Below are positions 61,859 to 64,000 of a DNA stretch of 64,000 nucleotides, piece after piece. The stretch is from an uncultured Clostridia bacterium (GTDB taxonomy: Bacteria > Bacillota > Clostridia > Lachnospirales > Lachnospiraceae). Below the pieces are notes generated by a model. That model was not told the origin of the DNA. It did no database searches and worked only from the letters and a program-made list of their open reading frames with translations. A program made the position numbers and the translations under genes. The DNA is taken from contig CAOKVX010000003.1 of the NCBI GenBank assembly GCA_948472945.1, positions 1 to 64,000 on the forward strand. Reading direction: 5' to 3'. Each line of letters begins with the position of its first letter. The stretch's first letter is position 1.

Positions 61859-63424
61859 GTGCCGGATTTGAAATTCATTATCATAGCAAGTGCTATAGTT
61901 ATAGTGCTATTGATCATTGATGCAATTGCTGTATGGAAAGCGGCTGTTTCGTATCACGTTAAGGTTAGTGATGCGAAGATAGGCAATGCTGAAGATAGGG
62001 CAAGAGAGATTATAGATGATGCATTGAAAGTGGCAGAAACTAAGAAAAGGGAGGCAATGCTTGAAGCAAAGGAAGACGCTCTCAAGAGAAAAAATGAACT
62101 TGAGAAAGACGCTAAAGAGCAGAAAGCAGAAATCCAAAAGTATGAGAAGAGGGTTTTAGCGAAAGAGGAAACTCTTGACAAAAAGATGGAGTCCGTTGAG
62201 AAGAAAGAAACTAAGCTTGCTAATAAGGAAAGTGAGCTGGACAAGCTTAGAAAGGACACTGAGGAGATACGCGAGAGCCATTTGCGTGAACTGGAGAAGA
62301 TTTCAGGAATGACGTCAGAGCAGGCAAGGGATGTTTTACTTAAAAATGTTGAGGAAGACGTAAAACATGAGACTGCGGTAATGATTAAGGAAATGGACCG
62401 CAACATCAAGGAAGAGGCTAACAAGAGGGCTAAGGATTATGTTGTAGGCGCAATTCAGAAATGTGCGGCTGACCATGTGGCTGAGACAACTATTTCAGTT
62501 GTACAGCTGCCGGGCGATGAGATGAAAGGAAGGATAATCGGAAGAGAAGGCCGTAACATTCGTGCGCTTGAAACTTTGACCGGAGTTGAACTTATTATCG
62601 ACGACACGCCTGAGGCGGTTGTGCTTTCGGGATTTGACCCTATAAGAAGGGAAATTGCCCGTATTGCTTTAGAGAAACTTATAGTTGATGGACGTATACA
62701 TCCTGCGAGAATAGAGGAGATGGTGGAAAAAGCCACCAAAGAGGTTGAGAATCTTATCCGTGAGGAGGGTGAAGCCGCTACGCTTGAGGTGGGGGTTCAT
62801 GGAATACACCCTGAACTTATAAAACTTCTCGGCAGAATGAAGTTTAGAACAAGCTTTGGACAGAATGCACTGAAACATTCGATTGAGGTTGCCCATTTGT
62901 CAGGACTGCTCGCCGGCGAAGTTGGCGTGGATATAAGGATGGCAAAACGTGCAGGACTGCTTCATGACATAGGAAAAGCGGTAGACCATGACATGGAGGG
63001 ATCTCATATACAGCTCGGTGTTGACCTTTGTAAAAAATATAAAGAATCGGCTCTTGTCATCAATGCCGTTGAGGCTCACCACGGAGATGTTGAACCGGAA
63101 AGCCTGATTGCCTGTATAGTACAGGCGGCTGATGCTATATCTGCTGCGAGGCCGGGTGCAAGGCGTGAGACACTTGAGACCTACACAACCAGACTTAAAC
63201 AGCTTGAAGACATATCAAACGGATTTAAGGGCGTTGATAAGTCATTTGCCATACAGGCCGGACGTGAAGTCAGGGTTATGGTTATACCGGACCAGATTAG
63301 CGATGACGATATGGTTCTGCTTGCTAGAGATATGGCTAAGCAGATTGAGGATGAGCTACAGTACCCTGGTCAGATAAAAGTAAATATAATTAGGGAGTCC
63401 AGAGTGACAGATTATGCAAAATAA
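61859..63424 (+). CDS. rny: Ribonuclease Y
   Basis: A 521-residue endoribonuclease: N-terminal helix (about 5-27), a long Lys/Glu coiled coil (about 38-195), a KH domain ([20 protein letters not shown]) and an HD domain ([18 protein letters not shown]). It starts decay of many mRNAs at the membrane. The GTG at 61859 follows AAAGGAGGTG, a perfect site. This is the canonical length and order. Neighbour to recAX as in several Firmicutes. Confidence 0.97.
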   Translation: MPDLKFIIIASAIVIVLLIIDAIAVWKAAVSYHVKVSDAKIGNAEDRAREIIDDALKVAETKKREAMLEAKEDALKRKNELEKDAKEQKAEIQKYEKRVLAKEETLDKKMESVEKKETKLANKESELDKLRKDTEEIRESHLRELEKISGMTSEQARDVLLKNVEEDVKHETAVMIKEMDRNIKEEANKRAKDYVVGAIQKCAADHVAETTISVVQLPGDEMKGRIIGREGRNIRALETLTGVELIIDDTPEAVVLSGFDPIRREIARIALEKLIVDGRIHPARIEEMVEKATKEVENLIREEGEAATLEVGVHGIHPELIKLLGRMKFRTSFGQNALKHSIEVAHLSGLLAGEVGVDIRMAKRAGLLHDIGKAVDHDMEGSHIQLGVDLCKKYKESALVINAVEAHHGDVEPESLIACIVQAADAISAARPGARRETLETYTTRLKQLEDISNGFKGVDKSFAIQAGREVRVMVIPDQISDDDMVLLARDMAKQIEDELQYPGQIKVNIIRESRVTDYAK

Positions 63425-63492
63425 TACATATGTCATTTGGATTGCGGTTTGATAATGTATTTTATATATTGAATATTCGTATACGTATTTTT

Positions 63493-63534
63493 GGGCGCGG
63501 CTTAATATTAGGCCGCGTCCGTTTTGTAATTTTT
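63493..63534 (+). terminator. Intrinsic terminator of rny
   Basis: GGGCGCGGC pairs with GCCGCGTCC, with a palindromic AT loop, then GTTTTGTAATTTTT. Confidence 0.85.
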
Positions 63535-63552
63535 GAATAAATGTCATATAAT
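63524..63552 (+). promoter_or_regulatory. Candidate promoter of the leader RNA and last gene
   Basis: TTGTAA at 63524-63529, 17-bp spacer, TATAAT at 63547-63552. The -35 lies in the T-tract of the preceding terminator. A start near 63559 would place the whole folded element at 63586-63660 in a long leader. Confidence 0.6.
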
Positions 63553-63585
63553 AGTGAATATATCAGTTTGTTTTAGTAATTGATT

Positions 63586-63660
63586 TACAGGAGGCGGCAA
63601 TACCGGGCCGCCGGTATTTTTGTAATCCCGTATGCATTTCGGGACTGGCCGTCGTCTGTA
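63586..63660 (+). ncRNA. Predicted three-way-junction leader RNA, riboswitch-like
   Basis: P1 pairs TACAGGAGGCGGC (63586-63598) with GCCGTCGTCTGTA (63648-63660) with one A-G mismatch and two G-U. P2 is AATACCGG-GCCG-CCGGTATT (63599-63618), a perfect 8-bp arm followed by a short T-run. P3 is TCCCG (63626-63630) with CGGGA (63640-63644) around a 9-nt loop. P2 and its T-tract resemble a terminator, so P1/P2 could compete. I cannot assign it to a known riboswitch; core motifs of TPP, c-di-GMP and purine classes are absent. The gene follows 72 nt later. Confidence 0.5.
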
Positions 63661-63731
63661 CAACAATGCTACTATTATAAAAATAATCTGCATATTATAA
63701 GTAGTGAGAATAAAAGTGACGACGATATAAT

Positions 63732-64000
63732 ATGAAGAAGAATAAAATAAAAATATTTGCGGCGCTGATTTTATGTGCTGCTTTGGTCGTTCTTATACAC
63801 GGCTACATACATATGCTGTCGCTGTGCGGCGATATAAAGGAAGGATACGTGTATTCGGATGCCATGCGCAATATAGATATGACGGAAAAAGAAATTGAGA
63901 AAATATTTTATACCGACAAGAATCAGGATGATATGCCGTATATTGCAGGGCTTAACGAGGGAATATTAAGAAGTGTGATATACCGCAAAATATATCTGTC
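63732..64000 (+). CDS. Partial exported or membrane-anchored protein, cut by window end
   Basis: 89 codons visible from ATG 63732 with no stop. A basic start (MKKNKIKIF) and a hydrophobic segment (ALILCAALVVLIHG) suggest a signal anchor, followed by an acidic helical region (NIDMTEKEIEKIFYTDKN). The family is not recognised. The ribosome site (AGTGAGA) is weak and distant. It would be controlled by the structured leader upstream. Confidence 0.6.
   Translation, partial: MKKNKIKIFAALILCAALVVLIHGYIHMLSLCGDIKEGYVYSDAMRNIDMTEKEIEKIFYTDKNQDDMPYIAGLNEGILRSVIYRKIYL

Noticed and set aside
63590-63595. AGGAGG at 63590-63595 as a ribosome site of a gene
   Set aside because: It is buried in the P1 stem, no suitable ATG/GTG/TTG with an open frame follows at the right spacing, and the downstream gene starts 137 nt away.

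Overview
The window reads as chromosome of a Gram-positive, flagellated, polysaccharide-degrading Clostridia member, most likely Lachnospiraceae (Butyrivibrio/Roseburia/Lachnospira-like). This is inferred from the SCIFF peptide and its maturase, mbl-flhO-flhP and comFC-yvyF synteny, spoVA genes, secreted GH43 enzymes with Lys-rich C-termini, and moderate-to-low GC. No rRNA, complete tRNA, CRISPR array, transposase or prophage is visible.

Layout. 1-377: tandem 86-bp structured repeats ending in a long hairpin. 483-3217: DUF3792 membrane protein, SCIFF peptide (47 aa), its radical SAM maturase and a coupled unknown protein. 3342-6306: Mbl-like actin, two rod/hook proteins and a rod-binding protein, the basal-body block. 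6509-9959: RecD2-type helicase, ComFC and YvyF. 9964-10833 (minus): CvfB-type S1 protein. 11317-20423: envelope and carbohydrate region with an SH3/NlpC-P60 hydrolase and two paralogous secreted GH43 enzymes flanking a diguanylate cyclase and a solute-binding lipoprotein whose lobes appear circularly permuted. 20767-22135: spoVAD-spoVAE without spoVAC. 22661-30652: MacB-like efflux operon with three lipoprotein adaptors, one large permease and two ATPases, one with an AbrB-like tail.

30845-45314 is mainly housekeeping: thioesterase, PrmA (minus), RecJ, glycosyltransferase, LspA-like protein, FtsH, Cof phosphatase, UvrC, YgiQ and a class A PBP (minus). 45633-50964: Ig-like surface protein, YigZ, RarA, a small membrane protein and a HAD phosphatase. 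51044-53480 is an AT-rich type II restriction-modification pair that looks acquired. 53541-59466 is a xylan/uronate group: GH39, two CE1-like esterases and a KDPG aldolase fused to a VOC domain. 60121-63424 is recA-recX (with a LexA box) and rny. The end holds a promoter, a three-way-junction leader RNA and the start of an exported protein.

The strongest candidates for something undescribed are the structured tandem repeat at the left edge, the permuted binding protein beside a cyclase, the three-adaptor exporter with its AbrB-fused ATPase, the aldolase-VOC fusion, and the orphan leader RNA at 63586-63660. Motif, promoter and hairpin calls were read by eye; family names come from recall of conserved motifs, not searches.
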